A stretch of 64,000 bases of DNA from Arthrobacter yangruifuii. GTDB lineage: Bacteria > Actinomycetota > Actinomycetes > Actinomycetales > Micrococcaceae. Under the pieces are notes generated by a model. That model had not been told where the DNA came from. It made no database searches and was given only the letters and a program-made list of their open reading frames with translations. Of the stretch, positions 19,334 to 27,177 are shown piece by piece; the first letter of the stretch is position 1, and the number at the start of each line of letters is the position of its first letter. A program made the translations under genes and the position numbers. Where the stretch lies: the NCBI RefSeq assembly GCF_009192775.1, contig NZ_VTFX01000005.1, forward strand, positions 62,001-126,000, written 5' to 3'.

Positions 19334-19497
19334 GCCTAGCTCTGCCACTGTTTGAAGTCCGTTCGCAGAATCGCATGGCAGAGGCGGGGGAACCAATTTC
19401 GGGTTTCGAAAGAAGCCCTTGGGGTTAAGTTGCAAAAGGCCAATAGGCCGGGCAACCGGGTGACTCCCATCCGAATCCGACAGCTCACCTCGTAGGC
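19334..19497 (+). ncRNA. c-di-AMP riboswitch (ydaO/yuaA type), copy 2
   Basis: The 3' signature CGACAGCTCACCTCGTAGGC ends at 19497. Earlier elements GGCGGGGGAACCAA (from 19384) and CTTGGGGTTAAG (from 19419) are parallel to copy 1. P1 pairs GCCT (19334) with AGGC (19494-19497); CTCTGCCA pairs with TGGCAGAG. It precedes the two NlpC/P60 genes. The 312-bp gap 19205-19516 is explained by promoter, riboswitch and ribosome site. Confidence 0.88.
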
Positions 19498-19516
19498 AAT
19501 TGGGAGAGGCAAACCT

Positions 19517-20368
19517 GTGTCATCAAACGCTCATGGCCGCCGTCGTGCTGCCACCGTTCAGACCAACCCGATCAGCGCACTATCCAGGGCCGTCAGCTCC
19601 AACGCCGGAACCGTTGGCCGCCAGGCCGCCGTCGTAGTTGCAGCATCCGGCCTCGTGCTGGCTGCCGGACTTCCGGCACAGGCTTCCGTAAGCACGGACC
19701 GCCAGGCACTCGCGGCAACGCCGCTGAGCATTGTTGCCGGCAGCGTTACGGCTCCGGCCAACGCACCGTTCGAGCTTCCCCTCGTCGCCCCCAGCTCCAC
19801 CTCCGGCGCCGAGTTCCGTGCACAGGTTGCCGCCGAAAAGGCTGCAGCCCAGGCAGCCGAAGAGCAGGCAGCGGCCGCTGCAGCGCAGGCCGCCGCGGAC
19901 CAGGCCGCAGCAGCGCAGACTGCCGCAGCCGCCCCCGCCGCGCCGGCAGCCGCCGGTTACGCAGCCCCGGCAGCTTCGGGTTACGCAGCACCCGTGCAGA
20001 CCGCCGGCTACCAGAGCCCGGCTCCGAAGGACCAGGCTCCGGCCCCGGCCCCGGCCTCGGGAAATGTCGCACAGGGCCTGGTGGCTTCCGCCTACAGCCA
20101 GATCGGCGTTGCGCAGGATTGCACCGCCATGGTGGAGAAGGCACTGCGCTCCGTCGGCAAGTCCGTCGGTGACCTGGCCCCGGGCCAGTTCTTCCAGTTC
20201 GGTTCCGTGCTTTCCAGCCCGGCTCCCGGTGACCTTGTTATTACCGGCGGCCACGTTGCCATCTACGTCGGCAACGGCCAGGTAATCAGCGGTGGCCTGA
20301 ACGGCATGAACACCGGCCTGCATTCCCTTTCCGACCTGCCGGGCGCCAGCTTCGTCCGCGTGAGCTAA
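19517..20368 (+). CDS. Secreted NlpC/P60-like protein, copy 1
   Basis: A 283-aa exported protein. A signal helix (residues ~37-56, ending LPAQA) is followed by an Ala/Gln/Glu-rich helical spacer (about 98-135), a Pro/Ala/Tyr linker, and a C-terminal NlpC/P60 domain. Cys202 (AQDCTAMVEKAL) and His246 (GGHVAIYVG) are the expected nucleophile and base. Where the third polar/His residue normally sits the sequence reads VISGG (Ser), so activity may be altered; Asn263 nearby could substitute. Such enzymes cut the D-Glu to diamino-acid bond of peptidoglycan stems. GTG 19517 is preceded by GGGAGAGG. It is 18 bp upstream of its paralogue, in one transcript under the c-di-AMP riboswitch. Confidence 0.88.
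   Translation: MSSNAHGRRRAATVQTNPISALSRAVSSNAGTVGRQAAVVVAASGLVLAAGLPAQASVSTDRQALAATPLSIVAGSVTAPANAPFELPLVAPSSTSGAEFRAQVAAEKAAAQAAEEQAAAAAAQAAADQAAAAQTAAAAPAAPAAAGYAAPAASGYAAPVQTAGYQSPAPKDQAPAPAPASGNVAQGLVASAYSQIGVAQDCTAMVEKALRSVGKSVGDLAPGQFFQFGSVLSSPAPGDLVITGGHVAIYVGNGQVISGGLNGMNTGLHSLSDLPGASFVRVS
19592..19904 (+). repeat. 313-bp perfect direct repeat, copy 1
   Basis: These 313 bases are identical to 20465-20777 (offset 873 bp, a multiple of three). They encode the signal peptide and helical spacer of the first NlpC/P60 protein. Identity includes all third codon positions. Confidence 0.97.
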
Positions 20369-20386
20369 GGCCGGTCCCGGAACATC

Positions 20387-21265
20387 ATGACCTCGACTAT
20401 TGATCGCGCCCGCCACCGGGCGCCGGTGGCCCGCACCACCACACTCAACGCCCTGTCCAGGGCAGTCAGCTCCAACGCCGGAACCGTTGGCCGCCAGGCC
20501 GCCGTCGTAGTTGCAGCATCCGGCCTCGTGCTGGCTGCCGGACTTCCGGCACAGGCTTCCGTAAGCACGGACCGCCAGGCACTCGCGGCAACGCCGCTGA
20601 GCATTGTTGCCGGCAGCGTTACGGCTCCGGCCAACGCACCGTTCGAGCTTCCCCTCGTCGCCCCCAGCTCCACCTCCGGCGCCGAGTTCCGTGCACAGGT
20701 TGCCGCCGAAAAGGCTGCAGCCCAGGCAGCCGAAGAGCAGGCAGCGGCCGCTGCAGCGCAGGCCGCCGCGGACCAGGTGGCAGCAGACCAGGCTGCAGCG
20801 GCGCAGACTGCCGCAGCTGGCCCTGCAGCATCCGGCCCTGCCGCTCAGGCAGCCTCCGGATACTCCACCCCCGTGCAGGCCACCGGCGACCAGAGCCAGG
20901 CTTCCGCCACCAAAAAGGCACCGGCTGCCCCCACGGGAACGGCGTCCACGATTGCCGCCGCTGCCTACGCGCAGCTGGGCGTCAACCAGGACTGCACCAT
21001 GCTGGTGACCAACGCCCTGGCCGCAGCCGGAATCAACCACCACGGCTGGCCTGCGAGCTACCTCTCCCTTGGCCGGACGGTGAGCGCAGCTGAGGCTATG
21101 CCCGGCGACCTGATCTACTACGCAGACGGCGGAATGGGCATGGCCCACATTGCTGTCTACGTGGGCGGCGGGCAGGCAGTGCACGGCGGTTTCAACGGCG
21201 GATCCACCGTTGTGGCTCCGGCCGAACTCGGCTCCGGCGGCGTCTACATCCGCGTAGGCGGCTAA
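20387..21265 (+). CDS. Secreted NlpC/P60 protein, copy 2
   Basis: A 292-aa paralogue of the preceding gene. After a different first ~26 residues, the signal peptide and Ala-rich spacer are identical in DNA to copy 1 for 313 bp. The linker and C-terminal domain then diverge. The NlpC/P60 triad is complete: Cys203 (NQDCTMLV), His254 (MAHIAVYVG) and His266 (AVHGGFNG). It probably cleaves peptidoglycan stem peptides at the cell surface. The ATG at 20387 follows the copy-1 stop by 18 bp, so both are read from the riboswitch-controlled transcript. A hairpin terminator follows at 21287. Confidence 0.9.
   Translation: MTSTIDRARHRAPVARTTTLNALSRAVSSNAGTVGRQAAVVVAASGLVLAAGLPAQASVSTDRQALAATPLSIVAGSVTAPANAPFELPLVAPSSTSGAEFRAQVAAEKAAAQAAEEQAAAAAAQAAADQVAADQAAAAQTAAAGPAASGPAAQAASGYSTPVQATGDQSQASATKKAPAAPTGTASTIAAAAYAQLGVNQDCTMLVTNALAAAGINHHGWPASYLSLGRTVSAAEAMPGDLIYYADGGMGMAHIAVYVGGGQAVHGGFNGGSTVVAPAELGSGGVYIRVGG
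20465..20777 (+). repeat. 313-bp perfect direct repeat, copy 2
   Basis: Second copy of the block at 19592-19904, with mismatches immediately outside on both sides (A against C at the left edge; T against C at the right edge). Confidence 0.97.
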
Positions 21266-21286
21266 GCACCCGGTACCTCTGCACAG

Positions 21287-21314
21287 CAAGGCCCTTCCTG
21301 CGGGAGGGGCCTTG
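21287..21314 (+). terminator. Hairpin terminator after the NlpC/P60 pair
   Basis: 12-bp stem (21287-21298 with 21303-21314, one G-T pair) and a TGCG loop. No T-run follows, as is common in actinobacteria. Confidence 0.65.
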
Positions 21315-21494
21315 CGGCGTTAAGCCGGATCAACGCTTCGATGGCTGCGGCGGGGTTGCCCTTTCCGGTAGGACCGGCACAAATGGTCAAGAACGCAATC
21401 CCGTTCTACTCTTGCATAGACAATCGAAGTGCCGTTTGCGGCAAAGGTGTCTTGTACTCACCGGTTCGTGGGCGGCAGGCGAAGAGGTATGTGC

Positions 21495-21995
21495 ATGCGC
21501 ACTCTCGTTCTGAATGCTGGATATGAACCGCTGGCCGTGATCACCTTCCGCCGCGCTTTGGTGCTGGTTCTGAATGGAAAGGCGAGCGTGGTGGCGGAGA
21601 GCGGTGAACCGGTGGTCGGTCCCAATGAAATCCTTCCCCGTCCGTCCGTCATCCTCCTCCACCGGTATGTCAAGATTCCCTACCGGGAAGGCACGGTTGC
21701 CACGCGCCGGGGTGTCCTGCGCCGGGATAACCACGAATGCGCCTACTGCGGCAAGGCAGCCGCGACGGTGGACCATGTGGTGCCCCGCTCCCGGGGAGGA
21801 TCTGACAACTGGGAAAACCTCGTAGCCTGCTGCCTGCGCTGTAACAACACCAAGGGGGACAGAACCCTGGCCCAGCTCGGATGGGAACTGAGAATCTCCC
21901 CGAAGGCACCCCGGGGGGCGCGCTGGCAGATCCGCGAGCTCGAACGCCCGTCGCCGCAGTGGGATCCGTTCCTGCAGAATGACACGGCAGCCTGA
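21495..21995 (+). CDS. HNH endonuclease family protein
   Basis: A 166-aa cytoplasmic protein. The N-terminal half (MRTLVLNAGYEPLAVITFRRAL) is typical of a widespread actinobacterial HNH family. The C-terminal HNH domain has a zinc-knuckle pair CAYC and CLRC flanking the active-site DHVVPRSRGG and the Asn of DNWENLV, ending NNTKGDR. It should be a metal-dependent nuclease, but the family's natural target is unknown. I see no restriction, phage or mobile context. The start ATG 21495 has GAAGAGG 7 bases upstream; ATG 21489 is possible. The stop overlaps the start of the MobA gene by one base (TGATG), so the two are translationally coupled. Confidence 0.9.
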   Translation: MRTLVLNAGYEPLAVITFRRALVLVLNGKASVVAESGEPVVGPNEILPRPSVILLHRYVKIPYREGTVATRRGVLRRDNHECAYCGKAAATVDHVVPRSRGGSDNWENLVACCLRCNNTKGDRTLAQLGWELRISPKAPRGARWQIRELERPSPQWDPFLQNDTAA

Positions 21996-22693
21996 TGTCC
22001 GCTATGCCCCGCTATGACGCGGTGATCCTCGCCGGCGGCCGGTCCGCCCGTCTGGGCGGCACGCCCAAGGCCCTGCTGCTGGCGGACGGCCGGACCCTGC
22101 TGGAAACCACACTTGCCGCCGCCCGGGGTGCCCGGCACACCGCCGTCGCAGGACCGCCGGAGCTGGCGCACCTGCTGGCTGCCGCTTCCGGCGCAGACGG
22201 CCAGGGAACGCCGCTGCTGGTCCGCGAAGAGCCGGCCTTCGCCGGACCGGCCGCCGCCGTCGGAGCCGCCGTCAGCGCCCTGGCCGCGCTGGAAAGCAGC
22301 ACGCAAAGCAGCAGACGGGACAGCACCGGCAGCGGGAACGCCGATCCCCGTGCCGGCAGCTGTCCCTGGACGCTGGTCCTGGCCTGCGACATGCCGCAGG
22401 TCGCAGATGCCGTCCGTGTCCTGCTGGCAGCGGCCGCCGCGGCACCGGCCGAGAGCCTGGTGGCACTGGACTCCACCGGAAACCGCCAGCCGCTGGCTGC
22501 CCTCTACCGGACATCGGACCTGCGTGCCGCCGTCGCGTCCGTTGCCTCGTCGGGGTTGGCGAACAAGCCCATGAAGGCGTTGCTTGCTAGGGTGCAATGG
22601 AGGGGTGTTCATGTTCCCCCGGGAAGTACAGCCGATGTTGACACCTGGAACGATGCACAATCCCTGGGTGTGAGCGCCGGGGACCTGCCGTAG
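21995..22693 (+). CDS. mobA: Molybdenum cofactor guanylyltransferase-like (MobA)
   Basis: A 232-aa nucleotidyltransferase that would join GMP to molybdopterin, making the guanine-dinucleotide form used by formate dehydrogenases and nitrate reductases. The nucleotide-binding signature is LAGGRSARLGGTPKALL at the N-terminus; LACDMPQV is the metal-binding Asp motif. A low-complexity insertion (SSTQSSRRDSTGSGN) lies in the middle. The related CTP-using MocA cannot be excluded from sequence alone. It overlaps the HNH gene by one base and leads a molybdenum set: DUF6457 protein, MoeA, then FdhD. Confidence 0.85.
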   Translation: MSAMPRYDAVILAGGRSARLGGTPKALLLADGRTLLETTLAAARGARHTAVAGPPELAHLLAAASGADGQGTPLLVREEPAFAGPAAAVGAAVSALAALESSTQSSRRDSTGSGNADPRAGSCPWTLVLACDMPQVADAVRVLLAAAAAAPAESLVALDSTGNRQPLAALYRTSDLRAAVASVASSGLANKPMKALLARVQWRGVHVPPGSTADVDTWNDAQSLGVSAGDLP

Positions 22694-22729
22694 GACCGTG
22701 CGGTCCCCAAGCGATACGAAGGAGCACTA

Positions 22730-23014
22730 ATGGCAAGCCAGCAGGAACAACTCGAGGCATGGAGCAGCAGGCTGCTGCAGGCCTTGGAACTCGAGGGCAC
22801 GCCGGTGGATGTTTCCGCTGTCCTTGACCTGGCTGCAGTTGCAGCACACAGCGTGGTGCGGCCGGCGGCACCGCTGACCACCTTCATCGTGGGGTATGCC
22901 GCAGGCCTTGCCGCCGCCACCGGGCAGGCCGAAGACGCCGTCGCGATGCGCTCGGCCATGGCGGTGGCGGCTGATGAATGCCGCGGTGCCGCGGCTGAAG
23001 GAGACACCAAATGA
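22730..23014 (+). CDS. DUF6457 protein in the molybdenum cofactor cluster
   Basis: A 94-aa mostly helical protein. The core LDLAAVAAHSVVRPAAPLTTFIVGYAAG is the recognisable DUF6457 motif: two helices joined by a conserved VVRPAAP turn. No catalytic residues are evident. The start ATG 22730 has GAAGGAG about 8 bases upstream. The stop overlaps the moeA start by 4 bp (ATGA), and mobA is 36 bp upstream, so it belongs to the molybdenum operon. A role as small helper of MobA/MoeA or a molybdoenzyme is a fair guess from position only. Confidence 0.85.
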   Translation: MASQQEQLEAWSSRLLQALELEGTPVDVSAVLDLAAVAAHSVVRPAAPLTTFIVGYAAGLAAATGQAEDAVAMRSAMAVAADECRGAAAEGDTK

Positions 23015-24306
23015 GTGATTCCGCCGCACCCGTCATCCTGCCTGCGCAGCCGAACGCGTCCTGGGCCCAGGCACGGCATGCCGCCTATGCCGCAGCCCGC
23101 CCGCTGCCCTATGAGACCGTGCCGCTGGACGAGGCCCTGGGCCGGATCCTGGCCCTGGACACCACCGCCCTCCAGCCGGTTCCGCATTACGCCTCGGCGG
23201 CTATGGACGGGTGGGCCGTCGCGGGTGCTCCGCCATGGACGGTCATCACGCACGAGGAACCCGAGGTGGAACGCTGGCAGATCCACCGTGAATCCGGACG
23301 CCGTGCCCTGCAGCCGGGCGAGGCCGTGGAGATCCTCACCGGCGGCTTGATCCCGGAAGGTGCGGAAGCGGTCCTGCGTTCGGAAAGCGGCACGGTTTCC
23401 GCGTCGACGCCCCCGCAGCTGACGTTGGGCGAGCGGGCCCGCGAGTCGGAACCGCGTCCCGGCGAGCACATCCGGCCGGCCGGGGAAGAGGCATCGGCGG
23501 GGGAGACGGCCATTCCCGCGGGAAAACTGCTCAACCCCGCCCACATTGCGCTGGCCGCCGTATGCGGGCATGACAACCTGCCGGTGCTGCGCTCCCCGCG
23601 CGTATCGCTCCTGCTGACCGGTGACGAGGTGATCGAAGCGGGCCTGCCCGAGCCGGGACAGGTCCGCGACACCTTCGGTCCCCAGATGCCCCAGCTGATC
23701 ACGATGCTGGGCGGCCGGATCGACGTCGTGCGCCGCCTGCCGGACCGGCTGGAAGATGTGGTGGCAGCGCTGAGCAGTGACGCCACCGATGAACACTCCA
23801 TTGCCATGTCCTCCGGCGACGTGCTCATCACGACCGGCGGTACCGGGCGTTCCGAAGCGGACTACCTGCGCCGCGCCCTGGAGGAGGTCAATGCGGAACT
23901 CCTGATCGACGGCATTGCCATGCGTCCGGGTCATCCCACCATGCTCGCCCGTCTGGAGGACGGCCGCCTGCTGGTGGCCCTGCCGGGCAACCCGCTCGCT
24001 GCCATGATGGCGGTCTTCACGATCGTCCAGCCGCTGCTGGACGGGCTCCGGGGTGCACCGATTTCCCGTGAGCGTCATGTCCTGGCCGGCGTGGACCTGG
24101 AACCGCTGCCGGGAAGGACCCGGCTGGTTCCCTGCAGCATCCGGGATGACCGTGCCATGCCGTCCCCGTACTTCCGTTCCGGGATGCTCCGCGGACTGGC
24201 CGAAGCGGATGCCGTGATGGTGGTGCCGCCGGAGGGCTGCATCAGGGACCAGGCCGTTATGGCGCTGCCCCTGCCCTGGCAGGTCAACCGCGCCCCCGCC
24301 GGGTAG
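23011..24306 (+). CDS. moeA: Molybdopterin molybdenumtransferase (MoeA)
   Basis: A 431-aa enzyme that inserts molybdate into adenylylated molybdopterin to make active cofactor. Domains follow the MoeA order: an N-terminal region with the ASAAMDGWAV motif near residue 65, the MogA-like domain with SGDVLITTGGTGRSEADYLRRAL (molybdopterin binding) near residue 270, and LPGNPLAAMMAVFT. The C-terminal beta domain is short but present. It overlaps the DUF6457 gene by 4 bp. FdhD follows after 102 bp. Together they imply a formate-dehydrogenase-type molybdoenzyme in this organism, outside the window. Confidence 0.92.
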   Translation: MSDSAAPVILPAQPNASWAQARHAAYAAARPLPYETVPLDEALGRILALDTTALQPVPHYASAAMDGWAVAGAPPWTVITHEEPEVERWQIHRESGRRALQPGEAVEILTGGLIPEGAEAVLRSESGTVSASTPPQLTLGERARESEPRPGEHIRPAGEEASAGETAIPAGKLLNPAHIALAAVCGHDNLPVLRSPRVSLLLTGDEVIEAGLPEPGQVRDTFGPQMPQLITMLGGRIDVVRRLPDRLEDVVAALSSDATDEHSIAMSSGDVLITTGGTGRSEADYLRRALEEVNAELLIDGIAMRPGHPTMLARLEDGRLLVALPGNPLAAMMAVFTIVQPLLDGLRGAPISRERHVLAGVDLEPLPGRTRLVPCSIRDDRAMPSPYFRSGMLRGLAEADAVMVVPPEGCIRDQAVMALPLPWQVNRAPAG

Positions 24307-24408
24307 TTTCCAGCACGAAAGGGTAACCCCGGACAGCGGACAACGGAGAACCCGGGCAGCATCAGCGGCCCGGCCACAGAACCACAGCACCAAAGACAGG
24401 AAGACATC

Positions 24409-25254
24409 ATGGGACGGGTTACCCAACGAGGACGGGTTACGCGCTTCCGGCTGGACGGCAACGTCAGCCGGCGGGACGACGTACTGGCAGGAGAGGAACC
24501 GCTGGAAATCCGGATCGGAGGCAAGTCCTTCACGGTTACCATGCGCACGCCCGGCGACGACTTCGACCTGGTCGCCGGCTTCCTGGTTTCCGAAGGAGTG
24601 ATCTGGGATCCGGCGCAGCTGGTCAGCCTGCGGTACTGCTCCGGCGTGGACGAGGAAGGCAACCAGACCTTCAACGTGGTGGACGTTCAGCTCCGGCCCG
24701 GCACCAAGCTGCCGGATACCGGAATGGAACGGCACGTCTACACGTCCAGTTCGTGCGGCATCTGCGGCACTGCGTCCATTGAGGCCGTGCGGAAGTCTTC
24801 GCACTTCCACCCGTCCGACGACGACGTCCGGCTGCCGCTGGACATGCTGGCGGCGCTGCCGGACCGGCTGCGTGAAGGGCAGAAGGTGTTCGACCGGACC
24901 GGCGGCGTCCATGCGGCCGGACTGTTCAACTCCGACGGCGAGCTGCTGTGCCTGCGTGAAGACGTGGGCCGGCACAACGCCGTGGACAAAGTGGTGGGCT
25001 GGGCACTGCGCGCCGGGATGCTCCCGCTGCGCGGCATGGTGCTGCAGGTGTCAGGGCGGGCATCCTTCGAGCTGGTCCAGAAGGCCCAGCTGGCAGGGAT
25101 CCCGGTGCTCGCGGCCGTCAGCGCGCCGTCTGCGCTCTCCGTGGAGCTGGCCAAGGACGGCGGAATGACCCTGATCGGCTTCAGCCGCGGCGCTTCCCTG
25201 AACTGCTATTCCGCGCCGGAACGGATCCTGGCCGCGGCTCCCGCTCCGGTATAG
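24409..25254 (+). CDS. fdhD: Formate dehydrogenase sulfurtransferase FdhD
   Basis: A 281-aa cytoplasmic protein that passes sulfur from a cysteine desulfurase to the molybdenum cofactor of formate dehydrogenase, which is required for its activity. The catalytic cysteine loop SSSCGICGTAS (Cys116 and Cys119) is intact. The C-terminal motif GRHNAVDKVVGWALRAGMLPL and SGRASFELVQKA are family hallmarks. The start ATG 24409 has CAGGAAG upstream. It is probably the last gene of the molybdenum cluster. It is convergent with a histidine kinase gene, with only 12 bp between the stops. Confidence 0.95.
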   Translation: MGRVTQRGRVTRFRLDGNVSRRDDVLAGEEPLEIRIGGKSFTVTMRTPGDDFDLVAGFLVSEGVIWDPAQLVSLRYCSGVDEEGNQTFNVVDVQLRPGTKLPDTGMERHVYTSSSCGICGTASIEAVRKSSHFHPSDDDVRLPLDMLAALPDRLREGQKVFDRTGGVHAAGLFNSDGELLCLREDVGRHNAVDKVVGWALRAGMLPLRGMVLQVSGRASFELVQKAQLAGIPVLAAVSAPSALSVELAKDGGMTLIGFSRGASLNCYSAPERILAAAPAPV

Positions 25255-25266
25255 ACCGCCCCTGCC

Positions 25267-26985
25267 CTAACGGGCGGCCGGAAGCTGGACCGTGGCCGTG
25301 GTGCCGGTGCCCACCTTCGAGACGATGCCCAGCTCGCCTCCGTGCTGAAGCACAATGTCCTGGACAATAGCCAGGCCCAGCCCGGTTCCCGGGATGGCGG
25401 CGGAGGTGGCGTTGGAGGCACGGAAAAAACGCCGGAAAAGATTCGGCAGGTCCGCTTCCGGAATGCCGATGCCGGTGTCCTGGATCTGTACGCGGACCCC
25501 CGGCCCGGCCCCGTCCGGCTGCACCGGCATGGCGCTGATCGATACGGAGCCGCCCGCCGGGGTGAACTTCACCGCGTTGGAGCACAGATTGGTGAATACC
25601 TGCTCCAGCTGGGCGCGGTCTCCGTCCACCAGCAGTGCCTCCGTGCCAAGTTCCAGCCGAAGGTCCAGGTTGCTGGCCCCGGCAGCGGGCGCCAGCGACG
25701 CGGCAACGCCGCGGAGGAGTTCCCCCAGATCCACTTCCTCCGCCTCCAGGCTGCTTTCGTCCGCATCCTGCCGGGAGATGGTGAGCAGATCGCTGATCAG
25801 CTGGTGGAGCCGGACAGCATTGCGTCCCACGATCTTGAGCATCTGGGCGACGTTCTCCGGGATGTCCCCGCCGGAGCCGTCAAGGATGAGTTCCAGGTAG
25901 CCGGTGATCGAGGTCAGCGGTGTCCGCAGCTCGTGGTTGACCGTCGCCACGAAGTCGGTCTTGGCCTGGTCCAGCTCGCGCTGGCGTTTGAGCACCATCC
26001 GCTGCGCAGTGATGAGGTTGCCCTGCACGAGGCCGTGCGCCAGGTTTCCGCTGACGTGCTGGATCAGGGAGATCTCCGTGCTGGTCCAGTCCCGCGGTGC
26101 ACCTTCCCCCGCGAGCCAGAGCAGGCCGAAGGCCTTGTCCCCATGGCCCAGCGGCACAATCACTGAGGTCCGCAGCCCCGCACCCCGTGCCGCCGCGCTG
26201 ATCGGCAGCGGCAGCTCGTCGGCAGGCTGGGCGTGGTCCTCCACCGCGAGCGCCCGGCCGCTCTCCCACAGTGTTTCGGCGAGCTCTCCGGCGGCATGCC
26301 CGCTCAGCGGCGGCATGCCCGCGGAACCGGTTCCCTCCCGGCTCCAGGCCAGGGTCAGTTCGGGGACACGCTCATCCGGGAACGTCACCAGCAGGACATG
26401 GTCCGCTTCGAAGGTGGCCCCCAGTCCGTGGACCAGGACCTCGGCCATCTGCTGGGGGTCATTCGTCGCCCGGATGGCGTCCGAAATCCGGCGGGTGTCC
26501 TCCCGCAGGCGGGCGGCGGCCATCCGCCGGGAGCGGCGTGCCTGTGAAGTGGCGAGAATCAGGTTGATCCGGCGGGACAGATCCTCCGGATCCACCGGGC
26601 TCGCTACGAAGTCGGCGATCCCCAGTTCCACCATGAAGTCCATGTCCACGCCGGCTTCGCCGGCTACCAGGATGACCGGGAGCTTGGTTATGGCGGGCTC
26701 GTGCCGCAGCCGCTTAAGCATGTCCATTCCGGCAACCTGGCGGATGGTGGAATCCACAACAGCCAACACCGGTGAAGCGGCCCGTGCAGCGGCTATGGCT
26801 TCGTCCACGTCCTGCACCGGAACCGTGTCCAGCCCCGCGTCGGCGAGAATGCCGGCCACCACAGAGAAGACGGCGGGCTCATCCACGGCGACCAGCGCCT
26901 TAGGCCGGCCTGAGGTGCCGGATGGATCGCCCTCCGTGGACGGGTCTGCCGTGTGGACGACAGGAGACTGCAGTGCCGGGGACAT
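25267..26985 (-). CDS. GAF-domain histidine kinase with degenerate receiver
   Basis: A 572-aa cytoplasmic kinase with no membrane segment. Order: receiver-like domain (about 28-145), GAF domain (about 165-318), HisKA with His351 (VNHELRTPL), HATPase with N box (NLCSNAVKFTPAGG), G1 (DTGIGIP) and G2 (PGTGLGLAIV). The receiver keeps an Asp at the phosphorylation site (Asp78, AVVDS) but has Ala108 where Ser/Thr is conserved and Ser129 where the Lys-Pro lysine is expected, so normal phospho-switching is doubtful. No cognate regulator lies next to it. It is divergent from an ABC exporter with 192 bp between starts. The signal and target are unknown. Confidence 0.88.
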   Translation of the reverse strand: MSPALQSPVVHTADPSTEGDPSGTSGRPKALVAVDEPAVFSVVAGILADAGLDTVPVQDVDEAIAAARAASPVLAVVDSTIRQVAGMDMLKRLRHEPAITKLPVILVAGEAGVDMDFMVELGIADFVASPVDPEDLSRRINLILATSQARRSRRMAAARLREDTRRISDAIRATNDPQQMAEVLVHGLGATFEADHVLLVTFPDERVPELTLAWSREGTGSAGMPPLSGHAAGELAETLWESGRALAVEDHAQPADELPLPISAAARGAGLRTSVIVPLGHGDKAFGLLWLAGEGAPRDWTSTEISLIQHVSGNLAHGLVQGNLITAQRMVLKRQRELDQAKTDFVATVNHELRTPLTSITGYLELILDGSGGDIPENVAQMLKIVGRNAVRLHQLISDLLTISRQDADESSLEAEEVDLGELLRGVAASLAPAAGASNLDLRLELGTEALLVDGDRAQLEQVFTNLCSNAVKFTPAGGSVSISAMPVQPDGAGPGVRVQIQDTGIGIPEADLPNLFRRFFRASNATSAAIPGTGLGLAIVQDIVLQHGGELGIVSKVGTGTTATVQLPAAR

Positions 26986-27177
26986 AACGACCTTTCGTCA
27001 GTGCCCGGTTCAGCTCGAGGGGCAGCGATAGGAAGTGTAACAGCACCGAGGGTGCAAAGGCGTGATGCTGCTCACCGCGCCGGTGCCCGGTGCGCCGGTT
27101 TTCAGCCCCTGGCGATCGGCCGGGAACCGTCCCCGGCCGGGCTTAAGCTGGAACGTGCAGATACCGGAGGAACAGAC

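Noticed and set aside
21495-21995. HNH endonuclease as part of a restriction or anti-phage system
   Set aside because: No methylase, specificity subunit or defence-type neighbour; it belongs to a common housekeeping family and is coupled to a molybdenum gene.
24307-24408. Molybdenum-cofactor riboswitch before fdhD
   Set aside because: The 102-bp gap is too short for the motif and lacks its conserved stems; the region before mobA is coding.
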